This document shows, in pieces, positions 43,333 through 51,385 of a DNA stretch of 64,000 nt (position 1 is its first letter; each line of letters opens with the position of its first letter). The position numbers and the translations under genes are program-made. The notes beneath the pieces were generated by a model, which was not told where the DNA came from, searched no databases, and saw nothing but the letters and a program-made list of their open reading frames with translations. Source of the stretch: Onstottus_B arcticum. Lineage in GTDB: Bacteria > Acidobacteriota > Blastocatellia > UBA7656. The stretch covers positions 124,001-188,000 of the forward strand of contig JBBPIE010000009.1 in NCBI GenBank assembly GCA_038040485.1. Reading direction: 5' to 3'.

Positions 43333-43865
43333 CATGGTTCGATGAGGCCGTAGTTTCCGTCGGTCCGGTGGTAGAGCACGCCAACCCGGTTGGTCTCCGC
43401 GTCGCGGAACACTATGAACTGATCCTTTGAATCCGCAAGCTCGAGCGCCGCTTCCTCCGGAGTCGTCGGCTTAACCCGGTAGCGCCGCGCCGTTATGATG
43501 CGAGGCGAGTTGGGCGCGGGTTCGATGACACCGCCGGGAACCGGGGCGATCTGTTTACTTGCAGTGCGCGAGCGATTCTTTGTTTGAAACTTCTCCTTAA
43601 CCCTGAGCGCTTGCTTCTCGACCCGCCCCGCGGCGGAAGCCACCGATTGACTGAGGTCGCTGTTCTCACCAACCGCGGTGAACACGTGGTCTCGCCAGTA
43701 GACAACTATCTCCGCGCGTTTGCGGTGTTTTTCCGCTGAAACTATCACGTGCGCCCGAACCGGGGCAGAATCAAGCACACGATCCAGCTTCTTGAGCTCC
43801 TTCTTAGCCAGCCGCTCGATCGCCGGCGTTACTTCAACATGGCGTCCGGTGAACTCGATTTCCAT
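43332..43865 (-). CDS. hpf: Ribosome hibernation-promoting factor, long form
   Basis: A 177-residue long-type HPF that dimerises 70S ribosomes into inactive 100S particles during starvation. The N-terminal RaiA/S30AE domain (MEIEFTGRHVEVTPAIERLAKKELKKLDR...) is joined by a basic linker (about 95-120) to the C-terminal dimerisation domain (ARRYRVKPTTPEEAALELADSKDQFIVFRDAETNRVGVLYHRTDGNYGLIEP). Placement after rpoN is classical. Confidence 0.95.
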   Translation of the reverse strand: MEIEFTGRHVEVTPAIERLAKKELKKLDRVLDSAPVRAHVIVSAEKHRKRAEIVVYWRDHVFTAVGENSDLSQSVASAAGRVEKQALRVKEKFQTKNRSRTASKQIAPVPGGVIEPAPNSPRIITARRYRVKPTTPEEAALELADSKDQFIVFRDAETNRVGVLYHRTDGNYGLIEP

Positions 43866-43882
43866 TTGGTTGGTCTCCCTTT

Positions 43883-43974
43883 CGATTGCGGATTGCGGAT
43901 TGTGGATTTCGGATCTGGCAAGAAACCGAGTTCGCGAGTTCTTTCAATCCGCAATTCGCAATCCGCAATCCTAA
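43883..43974. repeat. Intergenic hairpin, ATTGCGG heptamers, between rpoN and hpf
   Basis: The left arm (GATTGCGGATTGCGGATTG..., from 43,883) and the right arm (CAATCCGCAATTCGCAATCC..., to 43,970) pair across the gap and stop next to the rpoN stop codon at 43,976. Confidence 0.9.
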
Positions 43975-43975
43975 A

Positions 43976-45538
43976 TCAGACGATGGCGCGGCGCTCACGC
44001 GAGCCTGGGATTCGCATCTGGTCGCGGTACTTGGCCACGGTGCGGCGGCTCATCTTCACGCCGTCCCTCGCCAGTCGTTTGGCTATTTCATCGTCGGTGA
44101 TCGGATGGCGTGGATCCTCGTTTTCGATCATCTTCTTTATCTTGAGCTTCAGCACGCGAGTTGAAACGTCTTCGCCGGTGTCGCTGCGCATTCCCTCCGT
44201 GAAGAAGCGCCGCAGCTCATAGACGCCTTGCGGCGTGTTGACGTACTTGCGATTCACCACGCGAGAAACCGTGCTCAAGTGCATCCCGATGTCTTCGGCG
44301 ACGTCCTTGAGCATCATCGGTTTCAGTGATTCGACCCCGTGATCCAGGAAATCGCGCTGACGCTCCACGATCGAAATGCACACTCGATAGATCGTTTGCC
44401 GTCGGTGTTCGATATTTTTCAGCAGGTCAACCGCCGACCGGAATCGTTCCTTGATGTAGTCGCGAGTTTCCTTGGTTGAATCTTTTGACTCCATCATCTG
44501 GCGGTAAGTCCTGTTGATTCGCAGATGAGGCATTCCGTCGTCCTCGAAGCGGATCATGTAGCCGTCGCCGACTTTCTCGATCGTCACCTCGGGGACAACC
44601 GGCTGCGCTTCATCCGATGAATACTTGCGCCCGGGTTTAGGGTCGAGTTTCTTGATGAGTTCCATCTCCTCGAGGACTTGTTCCAAGGGAGCGCCCAGCG
44701 TCTTTGCAAGTTCGGGCAGCTTGTGAGTCTGAAGGCTCTCGAAGTGATCTTCCACCATCCGGATCGCGAGCCGGTCGCCGAATCCGTAATAGGCCAATTG
44801 AAGCAGCAGCGACTCGCGCACGTCGCGGGCGGCCACGCCCACCGGATCCAGGAACTGCACTGTGCGCAGCGCCCGCTCGACTACCGCGCTCGGCCACGGC
44901 CCCATCGCGGCGATCTCCTCGACGGTCGCGTCCAGAAACCCTGTGTTCTCGTCGAGGTTGCCGATTATCGCTTCGCCTGCGGCCAGCACGTCTTCCGGCT
45001 CGTCGGTCAGATGAAGCTGCCAGATCAACTGTTCCTGAAGCGATTGCCGCCGCGTCAGCATGTTCTCGAAGGAAACCTCGTCCTTCGCTTCGTACTCGTG
45101 AGTCTTGTAGCCGGGGTCGAGGTACTCTTCGAAGGTTGACCCGAAGTCAACTTCCTGAAAGGAGTCACGTTCGCGGTCGGGCTCGGCCTCGCCGTCGATT
45201 GGACCAGGCTCCACGGGGCTCGAAGCGAGAGCTTCGACTTCGCTTGCCGATATGAGATCGGCTCCGGATCCAGCCTGCGGGTTAGCGCTTTCGGCGGGCG
45301 CCGAAAGGTCGGCGGTCGTCGCGTCGATGCTTGCGACATCGTCGGCGAGCGACGAGGTCTCATCGGCGCCCTCGCCGGGCGCGACTTCGTCGAGAACCGG
45401 GTTCGCGGACAACTCGGCCGTGACCATATCAGCCAGCTCGAGCTTGGTCATCGCCAGCAGCTCGATTCGCTGCCGCATCTGCGGCGTCAGCACCAGACGC
45501 TGCGAAAGAGTATTGGCTAGGTATGGCTTCACCGACAT
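43976..45538 (-). CDS. rpoN: RNA polymerase sigma-54 factor
   Basis: A 520-residue sigma-54. Region I is glutamine/leucine-rich (SVKPYLANTLSQRLVLTPQMRQRIELLAMTKLELADMV). A long acidic region II follows (about 60-165). The core-binding domain and the helix-turn-helix (LKDVAEDIGMHLSTVSRVVNRKYVNTPQG) come next, and the RpoN box near the end reads SRRTVAKYRDQ (usual form ARRTVAKYRE). The start at 45,538 (MSVKPYL) is preferred; TTG 45,553 lies inside the upstream repeat. It directs transcription of genes with -24/-12 promoters via enhancer-binding activators, none of which are in the window. Confidence 0.95.
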   Translation of the reverse strand: MSVKPYLANTLSQRLVLTPQMRQRIELLAMTKLELADMVTAELSANPVLDEVAPGEGADETSSLADDVASIDATTADLSAPAESANPQAGSGADLISASEVEALASSPVEPGPIDGEAEPDRERDSFQEVDFGSTFEEYLDPGYKTHEYEAKDEVSFENMLTRRQSLQEQLIWQLHLTDEPEDVLAAGEAIIGNLDENTGFLDATVEEIAAMGPWPSAVVERALRTVQFLDPVGVAARDVRESLLLQLAYYGFGDRLAIRMVEDHFESLQTHKLPELAKTLGAPLEQVLEEMELIKKLDPKPGRKYSSDEAQPVVPEVTIEKVGDGYMIRFEDDGMPHLRINRTYRQMMESKDSTKETRDYIKERFRSAVDLLKNIEHRRQTIYRVCISIVERQRDFLDHGVESLKPMMLKDVAEDIGMHLSTVSRVVNRKYVNTPQGVYELRRFFTEGMRSDTGEDVSTRVLKLKIKKMIENEDPRHPITDDEIAKRLARDGVKMSRRTVAKYRDQMRIPGSRERRAIV

Positions 45539-45540
45539 GG

Positions 45541-45613
45541 CTGACAAAGGCAAAAAGGCAAAACGAAAAAGGCAAAAGTCCGACTCCGACTCTCTCCCTT
45601 TTTCCTTTTGCCA
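45541..45613. repeat. Intergenic hairpin, AAAAGGC units, upstream of rpoN
   Basis: AAAGGCAAAAAGGCAAAACG and AAAAAGGCAAAAG (45,545-45,577) face CTTTTTCCTTTTGCC (about 45,598-45,612) as an imperfect inverted arm. The edge of the repeat lies 3 bases from the rpoN ATG, so no normal ribosome site remains. Confidence 0.75.
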
Positions 45614-45618
45614 GCTTT

Positions 45619-45696
45619 AGTAGCATAGACTTTAGTCTGTGTCCGCAACCCTGATGAATCAACCTCCACCGGACACAGACTAAAGTCTATGCTACT
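45619..45696. repeat. AGTAGCATAGACTTTAGTCT-family inverted repeat, copy 3
   Basis: The arms 45,619-45,644 and 45,671-45,696 are exact complements over 26 bp with a 26-base loop. It lies between lptB and rpoN, directly next to the AAAAGGC hairpin. Compare copies at 9,059 and 11,616. Confidence 0.92.
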
Positions 45697-45704
45697 TCCG
45701 CCTT

Positions 45705-46517
45705 TCACATTCTAAAGTTCTCTCCGAGGTATACTCGTTTTACTTCTTCATCCCGCGTAAGTTCTTCAGGTGTTCCGGCCCGGAATATCTGGCCGTCGTT
45801 AATTATATACGCTCTGTCGGTAATCGCCAGAGTCTCGCGCACGTTGTGATCGGTTATCAGCACACCGATCCCGCGCGCTCTGAGTTTCTGCAGTATCTTT
45901 TGTATGTCCATCACCGCGATCGGGTCGATGCCGGCGAAGGGCTCGTCGAGCAGGATAAACCGCGGCTCGATCACCAAACATCGCGCGATCTCGGTTCGCC
46001 GGCGCTCGCCTCCCGAAAGCTGATACGCCTTGGTGTGCCGAACGTAGGCGATGTCCAGTTCGCTTAGCAACAACTCGAGGCGATGCTCGCGCTCTGCCTT
46101 TGTGAGGGGCAGCGTCTGCAGCACAAGCAGGATGTTGTCTTCCACGGTTAGCTTGCGAAAAACCGACGCTTCCTGGGGTAAGTAACTTATGCCATTCCGC
46201 GCGCGCAGATACATCGGCAGCCGCGAGATGTCCTTCGAGTCGAGATACACAACGCCGCTGTCAGGCCTTTCGAGTCCGACGATCATGTAGAAAATCGTCG
46301 TCTTACCCGCGCCGTTCGGACCCAGCAGTCCGACTATTTCAGCCTGGCGAATATCGAGCGACACATTGTCAACGACCGTGCGTTTGCGGTAGGACTTTTT
46401 GAGGCGCTCGACTCCCAGTACACTGACCGGAGCTTCCGGTCTTATCGCGTTTTGTTCGGCTTGTGGCAGGTTGATTGTTTCGGCTTGAGACGCGGCCAAG
46501 GACACTTCTTTCACCAT
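45705..46517 (-). CDS. lptB: Lipopolysaccharide export ATPase LptB
   Basis: A 270-residue ABC ATPase that drives LPS extraction from the inner membrane. Walker A is LLGPNGAGKTTIFYMIVGL, the Q-loop region SYLPQEASVFRKLTV, the signature LSGGERRRTEIAR, and Walker B FILLDEPFAGIDPIAV. The C-terminal AGTPEELTRDEEVKRVYLGENFRM is typical of LptB. An N-terminal extension of about 30 residues precedes the domain. It is 15 bases downstream of the lptC/A-like gene and upstream of rpoN, the usual order. Confidence 0.95.
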   Translation of the reverse strand: MVKEVSLAASQAETINLPQAEQNAIRPEAPVSVLGVERLKKSYRKRTVVDNVSLDIRQAEIVGLLGPNGAGKTTIFYMIVGLERPDSGVVYLDSKDISRLPMYLRARNGISYLPQEASVFRKLTVEDNILLVLQTLPLTKAEREHRLELLLSELDIAYVRHTKAYQLSGGERRRTEIARCLVIEPRFILLDEPFAGIDPIAVMDIQKILQKLRARGIGVLITDHNVRETLAITDRAYIINDGQIFRAGTPEELTRDEEVKRVYLGENFRM

Positions 46518-46532
46518 CTGTGCGCTGCTGAC

Positions 46533-48998
46533 CTACTTGTTTTTTGTCAAACGATGAGATGATTTAACACGGCCTGTACCCTGTTGATTTTCGACGAAGA
46601 CTCTATCATCGCGGCTATAGAACGTCAATTGAGAACCCATTGTAGATCCCTTCTCGACGTCATCGACACGCGCGGTTTTTCCACTCAAAACAGCGCGGCC
46701 GTCCGACGCGGTGTACACGAGCTTGTCGCCAACACCCCGTCTGCCGGGCTGAATGAGCACGACGTTGCCCTCGGCGTTGATGTGGTCTACCTCGTTGGTC
46801 TCCTGCATCAAGTACACATCGACCACCGAGCCTTCTATGTGATCCTCGCCCTGACGCGCCTTCACGGCGCCTTCGTAATGAACCAGCCTGGCTTGATCGG
46901 AGTAAAACATCCGGTCCGCCTGGGCAAATCCGGGCACCACCTCGCGCTGGCCCGGCGTGGGTTCTCGCTTCGCCTGGTATAGCGCGCTGTCCACGTTTCC
47001 GAACGCCGCCATGCGCTTCTCTTCCTTGTACAGCTCGATGCGGTCGCCTTTCACGAAGTTGTCATCCTGCCAGCCGTGCGCGTTCTCTGTGTAAACGGCT
47101 ACTCCGTCGGCATTGCGCGCATCGGCTCGCGCGGCAGTGATAAAGATCGGGGACTTTGTGTTCTTGAAAGGCGTCGAATCGTTTGTGCTCTCGCGGCTGT
47201 AGTAGGTTGTGCGGACGTCGCCGCGCGCGTGCGTCTCGTCCTTGCCGCGGTCGTAGTCGATCTCGTCGGCTTGAGTGCGGCTCTTCGCGTCCCACACCAT
47301 TGGGCGTCGCCCCCGAAGGTTGAGGATCTCCTTCTGCCCGTCGTAAACCGCTCGTTCGGCGACAGCATTGCGATCGCCCTCGTTGTACTTGAATTCGCCT
47401 TCCTGGGTGACTCGATCTATGTCTTGAGAGTCGGCAAGGAAATCAGCCGAAGCAGTCTTGCTCGTAGTCACGCGAAGCGGATGAGCATCCGCGACCAGCG
47501 CTTCAATTTCAACCGTCACGCCGCCGACGGCGCTGTAGTGTTTGATCCGGTTGCCGTCTTCGAAGAATTCGGCGTTCATCTTCGGCGCGCGTATCGTCTT
47601 TTTGTCGGCGCCGCGTTCCGCGCGAATCGGAATAACGGTCATCACGGCTTTGTCTATTGCTTCGGCGGCCCTGACGTTTCGTCCGTCAGGATGGAACTGG
47701 AGAGTTATCGTGGCGGCTTTGATCTCGCGCTCGGCCCCTTTCGGTTGATTCAGAGGCGCGTGGATTTGCACGACTGCGTTACCCGCGGCTTTGATGGTGT
47801 CCACTACATTACCCTGATCGCCATTAACGAAGCCGGCTTCGACGGTGTCGGCGCGAGCTTCTCTCGAGGGAGGCGGCCCGAGCGACTGGCTGTGAGCGCC
47901 GCCGGTCGCGACCGCGCGAGCAAGCTCATGCGAGTCCGGATCGAAGAAGAAGTCCATGTTTGGCGAGGAGATCTCAGCCTTGTCGAGCTGTTTGAGATTC
48001 GACTCGCCGCGTGCTTCGATTCGGTCGATTCGGTTGTTCGCGTCGAAGTACGCAACCATTCGGTCCGCTCGCATTTCGTCGCGTCCGCGCGTGACAAACG
48101 CCTTGCCCTCGAAGGTCGTCCGATGTTCCTTCTTTTCCAGCAGAGCAGACTCGCTCCGGATTCTTGTTGGCTTTTTTGCAAGCGGCTTTGAGTCTTTTGA
48201 TTTCGCGCCTGCGGTCGCCGATGCCGGTTTGTTTCGGGCGTCGCCGGCTGAGGCCGCGCCGGCCTCCGCTTCTTTAGCGTGTTTTCTCTCGAGCTTGCGC
48301 GCGCGCTTCCGAGCCTTGCGGGCGGCGCGCTGTTCGGGAGTTTCGTCGCGGTGCTTACCCAGGCGAGCTTCCGTCTTTGAGGATTTGTCCTTGTGGGCAG
48401 GCTCCGCGCTCAACTCCTCGGCTCGGAGAGTCACGTCTACGTCTTTCTGAAGATGAATCCGCTCGTCGGATGCTTCGATCAGCATTCCGGTTGAGCGGCC
48501 GAATAGACTCTTGTTTTCGAACTCTACTGCTTCGCTGGTATCGACGATGTTCTTTCTCTGATCATAGTGAAGGTAGGCGGATTTGACCGTGAGCCCTTCC
48601 GAGGTTATCACCACGACGTTGGAGATGAACTCGACGTCCAGCTTTTGCAAGTCTGAAGGATCGCTGACCTTTGCGCGATCCGAAGTCACAAGGTCGTGGC
48701 GAGTTGCGTCGTTGCCGAATGATTCGAGCCGTACTTGCTCAAGCTCGTGGGTGCCGTCTTCGTAACTTTTGTCGGTGCCGGAGGTGAGCAGGAATCGAAC
48801 ACGTCCTTCGACCTGGTGCGCATAACGGGTGTTTGTGAATACGGCGACAACCTTGCCTTGCAGCTTCGGGCGGCCGTCGGGTTCGGCGACCTCGCGTTTG
48901 TTGCGCATCACGAGGTAGACGGTGAGCGCGACGGCTATTGCAATGAACAGCGTAAGCGCGGCGGCTCTCCCGGCTGATACTAACTTCACTCGAATCAT
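46533..48998 (-). CDS. Giant LptC-LptA-like LPS transport bridge protein
   Basis: An 821-residue envelope protein in the lptCA position. An N-terminal membrane anchor (about 13-31) is followed by LptC-like beta-jellyroll sequence (FTNTRYAHQVEGRVRFLLTSGTDKSYEDGTHELEQVRLE). Several OstA/LptA-like repeats follow (KKEHRTTFEGKAFVTRGRDEMRADRMVAYFDANNRIDRIEARGES; RAVYDGQKEILNLRGRRPMVWD; HYEGAVKARQGEDHIEGSVVDVY). A Lys/Arg-rich insertion (about 205-275) divides the protein. E. coli LptC and LptA are separate and each under 200 residues, so this is a fusion or expansion that could span the periplasm alone. The start is ATG 48,998; GTG 49,016 is an alternative. Confidence 0.85.
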   Translation of the reverse strand: MIRVKLVSAGRAAALTLFIAIAVALTVYLVMRNKREVAEPDGRPKLQGKVVAVFTNTRYAHQVEGRVRFLLTSGTDKSYEDGTHELEQVRLESFGNDATRHDLVTSDRAKVSDPSDLQKLDVEFISNVVVITSEGLTVKSAYLHYDQRKNIVDTSEAVEFENKSLFGRSTGMLIEASDERIHLQKDVDVTLRAEELSAEPAHKDKSSKTEARLGKHRDETPEQRAARKARKRARKLERKHAKEAEAGAASAGDARNKPASATAGAKSKDSKPLAKKPTRIRSESALLEKKEHRTTFEGKAFVTRGRDEMRADRMVAYFDANNRIDRIEARGESNLKQLDKAEISSPNMDFFFDPDSHELARAVATGGAHSQSLGPPPSREARADTVEAGFVNGDQGNVVDTIKAAGNAVVQIHAPLNQPKGAEREIKAATITLQFHPDGRNVRAAEAIDKAVMTVIPIRAERGADKKTIRAPKMNAEFFEDGNRIKHYSAVGGVTVEIEALVADAHPLRVTTSKTASADFLADSQDIDRVTQEGEFKYNEGDRNAVAERAVYDGQKEILNLRGRRPMVWDAKSRTQADEIDYDRGKDETHARGDVRTTYYSRESTNDSTPFKNTKSPIFITAARADARNADGVAVYTENAHGWQDDNFVKGDRIELYKEEKRMAAFGNVDSALYQAKREPTPGQREVVPGFAQADRMFYSDQARLVHYEGAVKARQGEDHIEGSVVDVYLMQETNEVDHINAEGNVVLIQPGRRGVGDKLVYTASDGRAVLSGKTARVDDVEKGSTMGSQLTFYSRDDRVFVENQQGTGRVKSSHRLTKNK

Positions 48999-49040
48999 TG
49001 ACTGGAATTCTTGCACGCGGCGGCGATGGGAGGCCAGTGG

Positions 49041-49160
49041 TCAGTGGTTTCTGGTTTCTAGTTTCTAGTTTCTGGTTTCTAGTTCTTTGCTCACTCGTGA
49101 CAACCAGAAACTAGAAACCAGAAACCAGAATCCAGAAACCAGAAACTAGAAACCACTCCC
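49041..49160. repeat. Intergenic hairpin, CTAGTTT/CCAGAAA heptamers
   Basis: The left arm (49,045-49,084, GTGGTTTCTGGTTTCTAGTTTCT...) pairs with the right arm (49,102-49,156, CAACCAGAAACTAGAAACCAG...). It fills the space between the histidine kinase stop (49,161) and the lptC/A gene. Confidence 0.9.
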
Positions 49161-50549
49161 CTACCGTTCCGCCAGCGGAAGCCGGACCGTGAAGCGCGTT
49201 CCCTTGCCCTCCGTGCTCTCGGCTTCGATCGAACCGTGATGTGCGTCAACGATCCACTTCGAGATCGCAAGCCCTAATCCGAATCCGCTGACTCGCGAGT
49301 CTCGAGGGTCGGTTTGCCGATAGAACCGCTCGAAGACCCGAGGCAGCGAAGCCTCCGGTATCCCGCGGCCGGTGTCTGAAACTTCGATCAAGGCCGACGA
49401 GTCTCTTGTTACAAGCGAGAGCCGTGCGCTGCCTCCGGCCGGCGTGTACTTGATCGCGTTTTCCAGCAGGTTCACCAGGAGTTGTTTCAACCGCTTCTCG
49501 TCGCCGTCGACGACAATCGCCGCCTGCGTGCCTTCGCAGGCAAGAGCGACGCCCGCCGACTCCGCCAGCGGCTGGATGTACGAGTGAACTTCGGCGGCGA
49601 GCCGGTCGAGTCTGACTGGCGCAAGCTCCACGACTTTATCCCCGGCATCCGAGCGAACCAGCGTCAGCAGATCATCGGTGAGCCGCGTTATTCGCTCGAT
49701 CTCTTCGAGGCTTGAATTGAGAACCCGTTTGTATTCTTCAACCGACCGATCCCGGCGAAGCGCAACTTCGATGTCGCCTCGCAGCACGGCCAGCGGTGTT
49801 CGAAGCTCGTGCGAAGCGTCCGCGGTGAATCGCCTTTCGCGCTCGAACGCCTGCTCGAGCTTGGAGATCATCTCGTTGAAAGTGGCGGCGAGTCTGCCGA
49901 TTTCGTCGGTGGTTCGCGGTTCTTCGACTCGCTCGCTGAAGTTGCCGCGCCCGATGCGCTCAGCCGCACGCGTCAACCGGTCAACCGGCTTGAGCGCTTG
50001 GTGAGCCAGCCACAAACCACCGAGGCTTGCAAGCAACAGCGCCGCGGGGTTTGATAGTGCCAGAAGCAGCAACAGATGCCGCTGCGCGCTTTTTAGCTCA
50101 TTGAGCGACTGGCCGACCACGACAAAGAACATCTCGCCATCCTCGTCGTGCGCGGGCCAGGTAATGATCCGGGTGTACTCGGACGGGGCAAGCGAGACGT
50201 CGTTGTACTGAGGCTTGAGTTCGGCGGCAGCGCGTTGGATCGCTTCGGGGATGATCGGCACTTGATGGCCCTCGGCATCCGGGATCGAGTCGGTGATTTC
50301 GCCTTTGAGGTTGACGACTGAAACGAACTGCGGTGCCAGCATCAACGCTCCCGACGCGCGAGGCTCGTCATTGCTCGAGGGGTTACCTGTAGCTTTAGCT
50401 ATGCGCTCGGCGTGATTCCACAGCGAAGTGTCGATAGTGGTGAGCAACCCTTGCGACAGGTAGGCGTAGATGGCGATTGCGAACGCGACCAGTACGGCGG
50501 CCGCAATTCCGAAGTACCAAAGAGTGAGCTTTGAGCGAATTGAGAGCAT
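49161..50549 (-). CDS. Membrane sensor histidine kinase (orphan)
   Basis: A 462-residue kinase with TM1 (about 8-32), a periplasmic sensor region (about 33-155), TM2 (about 158-182), HAMP (about 183-235) and HisKA with phospho-acceptor His247 (FTADASHELRTPLAVLRGD). The HATPase domain shows an N-box (LLVNLLENAIKYTPAGG), G1 (EVSDTGRGIPE), F-box (FERFYR) and G2 (GFGLGLAISKWI). The start at 50,549 (MLSIRSKL) follows GGAG. No response regulator gene is adjacent on either side, which is unusual for this class. The stimulus is unknown. Confidence 0.9.
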   Translation of the reverse strand: MLSIRSKLTLWYFGIAAAVLVAFAIAIYAYLSQGLLTTIDTSLWNHAERIAKATGNPSSNDEPRASGALMLAPQFVSVVNLKGEITDSIPDAEGHQVPIIPEAIQRAAAELKPQYNDVSLAPSEYTRIITWPAHDEDGEMFFVVVGQSLNELKSAQRHLLLLLALSNPAALLLASLGGLWLAHQALKPVDRLTRAAERIGRGNFSERVEEPRTTDEIGRLAATFNEMISKLEQAFERERRFTADASHELRTPLAVLRGDIEVALRRDRSVEEYKRVLNSSLEEIERITRLTDDLLTLVRSDAGDKVVELAPVRLDRLAAEVHSYIQPLAESAGVALACEGTQAAIVVDGDEKRLKQLLVNLLENAIKYTPAGGSARLSLVTRDSSALIEVSDTGRGIPEASLPRVFERFYRQTDPRDSRVSGFGLGLAISKWIVDAHHGSIEAESTEGKGTRFTVRLPLAER

Positions 50550-50980
50550 CTGTAAAAGCTCCGGGCGGTAAGGGGCCGCGTGACAGCGTAGTATAACAAG
50601 CCTTGGGTACCGAAGGCACGATTTCATCTGCACGCTAGAGCCGAGGCCGGTTGGCGGCATATTGTAAGACTTCTGATAAGTGAGGGTGTAATTGAAAGTG
50701 GGACTTGTCTGAAGGCGCGCTCTTGACCTCGGCCGCTGAGTCGCCTGCGCGAGTGGGTTCTCACTAACACCCCACTTTCAGTGGGGTGCCGCGCCCAGGC
50801 GGTGAATCCGCAACCGTTTCAACGGTTTACCAGACCGACCGCAAAACTGTTGAAACAGTGAAGTGCACAAACCCGTCTCGCCCCTCCGGCACCTCAATGA
50901 AATTGAGGTGTTAATGAGAGTCACGTCTTCATCCTGTACCAAGTCCCACTCTTACACACCCGATAAGTGATTATCCCGCC
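50550..50980. repeat. Intergenic palindromes upstream of the peptide cluster
   Basis: Three unlike palindromes follow one another here: ACACCCCACTTTCAGTGGGGTG near 50,770-50,790; AACCGTTTCAACGGTTT near 50,813-50,829 with a partner AAAACTGTTGAAACAGT near 50,844-50,860; and CACCTCAATGAAATTGAGGTG near 50,891-50,911. An outer pair, AAAGTGGGACTTG near 50,695 and CAAGTCCCACT near 50,939, brackets the group. I see no gene. Confidence 0.75.
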
Positions 50981-50988
50981 TAAACTTC

Positions 50989-51017
50989 TTGACACTCAAA
51001 TCAAGTCGGTGTAATGT
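50989..51017 (+). promoter_or_regulatory. Putative sigma-70-type promoter of the peptide cluster
   Basis: TTGACA at 50,989-50,994 is followed after 17 bases by TAATGT at 51,012-51,017. The -35 box is perfect and the -10 box partial (three of six consensus bases). Transcription would start about 51,024, giving a leader of about 95 bases before the precursor gene at 51,120. Prediction by eye only. Confidence 0.4.
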
Positions 51018-51119
51018 GTTGCACCGAAGATCGAACGTTTGAACACGCCGATCAGACAACAACGTTCCGCAACCACCACCCCTGGAAAGCAGTCAAGGGG
51101 TAGGACAGGAGGAAGCGAG

Positions 51120-51341
51120 ATGCCGAAGAAGACGACCGCCGCAACGCCTGCCAAACAAAGTAAGCCGACGCGCACTAATGCAGTTCTCACTCACGGTGCA
51201 GTTGTGATTTCGTTGAGCGCCAGCCATCAGAAACGCGCGCAACAATGCCTGAAAGAATCGGGCAAGATCACACTGGGACTGAAGGAACTCTCGGTTACCA
51301 GGCTGGGCCAAATCGTAGATGCGCTTGTAATAGTGAACTAA
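51120..51341 (+). CDS. Candidate RiPP precursor peptide (73 aa)
   Basis: This 73-residue peptide is the first gene of the cluster. The start at 51,120 has AGGAGG seven bases upstream, the best ribosome site in the cluster. The N-terminus is Lys/Thr-rich (MPKKTTAATPAKQSKPTRTN). A middle amphipathic helix follows (SASHQKRAQQCLKESGKI, with the only Cys at 43), and the tail is GLKELSVTRLGQIVDALVIVN. There is no Tyr, Trp or Phe; candidate modification sites are Cys43, His25/His36, Asp67 and the C-terminal Asn73. Only 44 bases separate it from the MNIO gene. The precursor role is inferred from position, size and strong translation signal. Confidence 0.65.
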   Translation: MPKKTTAATPAKQSKPTRTNAVLTHGAVVISLSASHQKRAQQCLKESGKITLGLKELSVTRLGQIVDALVIVN

Positions 51342-51385
51342 GCGGTAGGACTCCCACGCGCCAGCCGCGGACGCGGATAGCAACA

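Noticed and set aside
51245..51385. N-terminal extension of the MNIO gene back to 51,245
   Set aside because: It would overlap the precursor gene by about 100 bases in another frame; the conserved KVGLAHS start lies after ATG 51,386.
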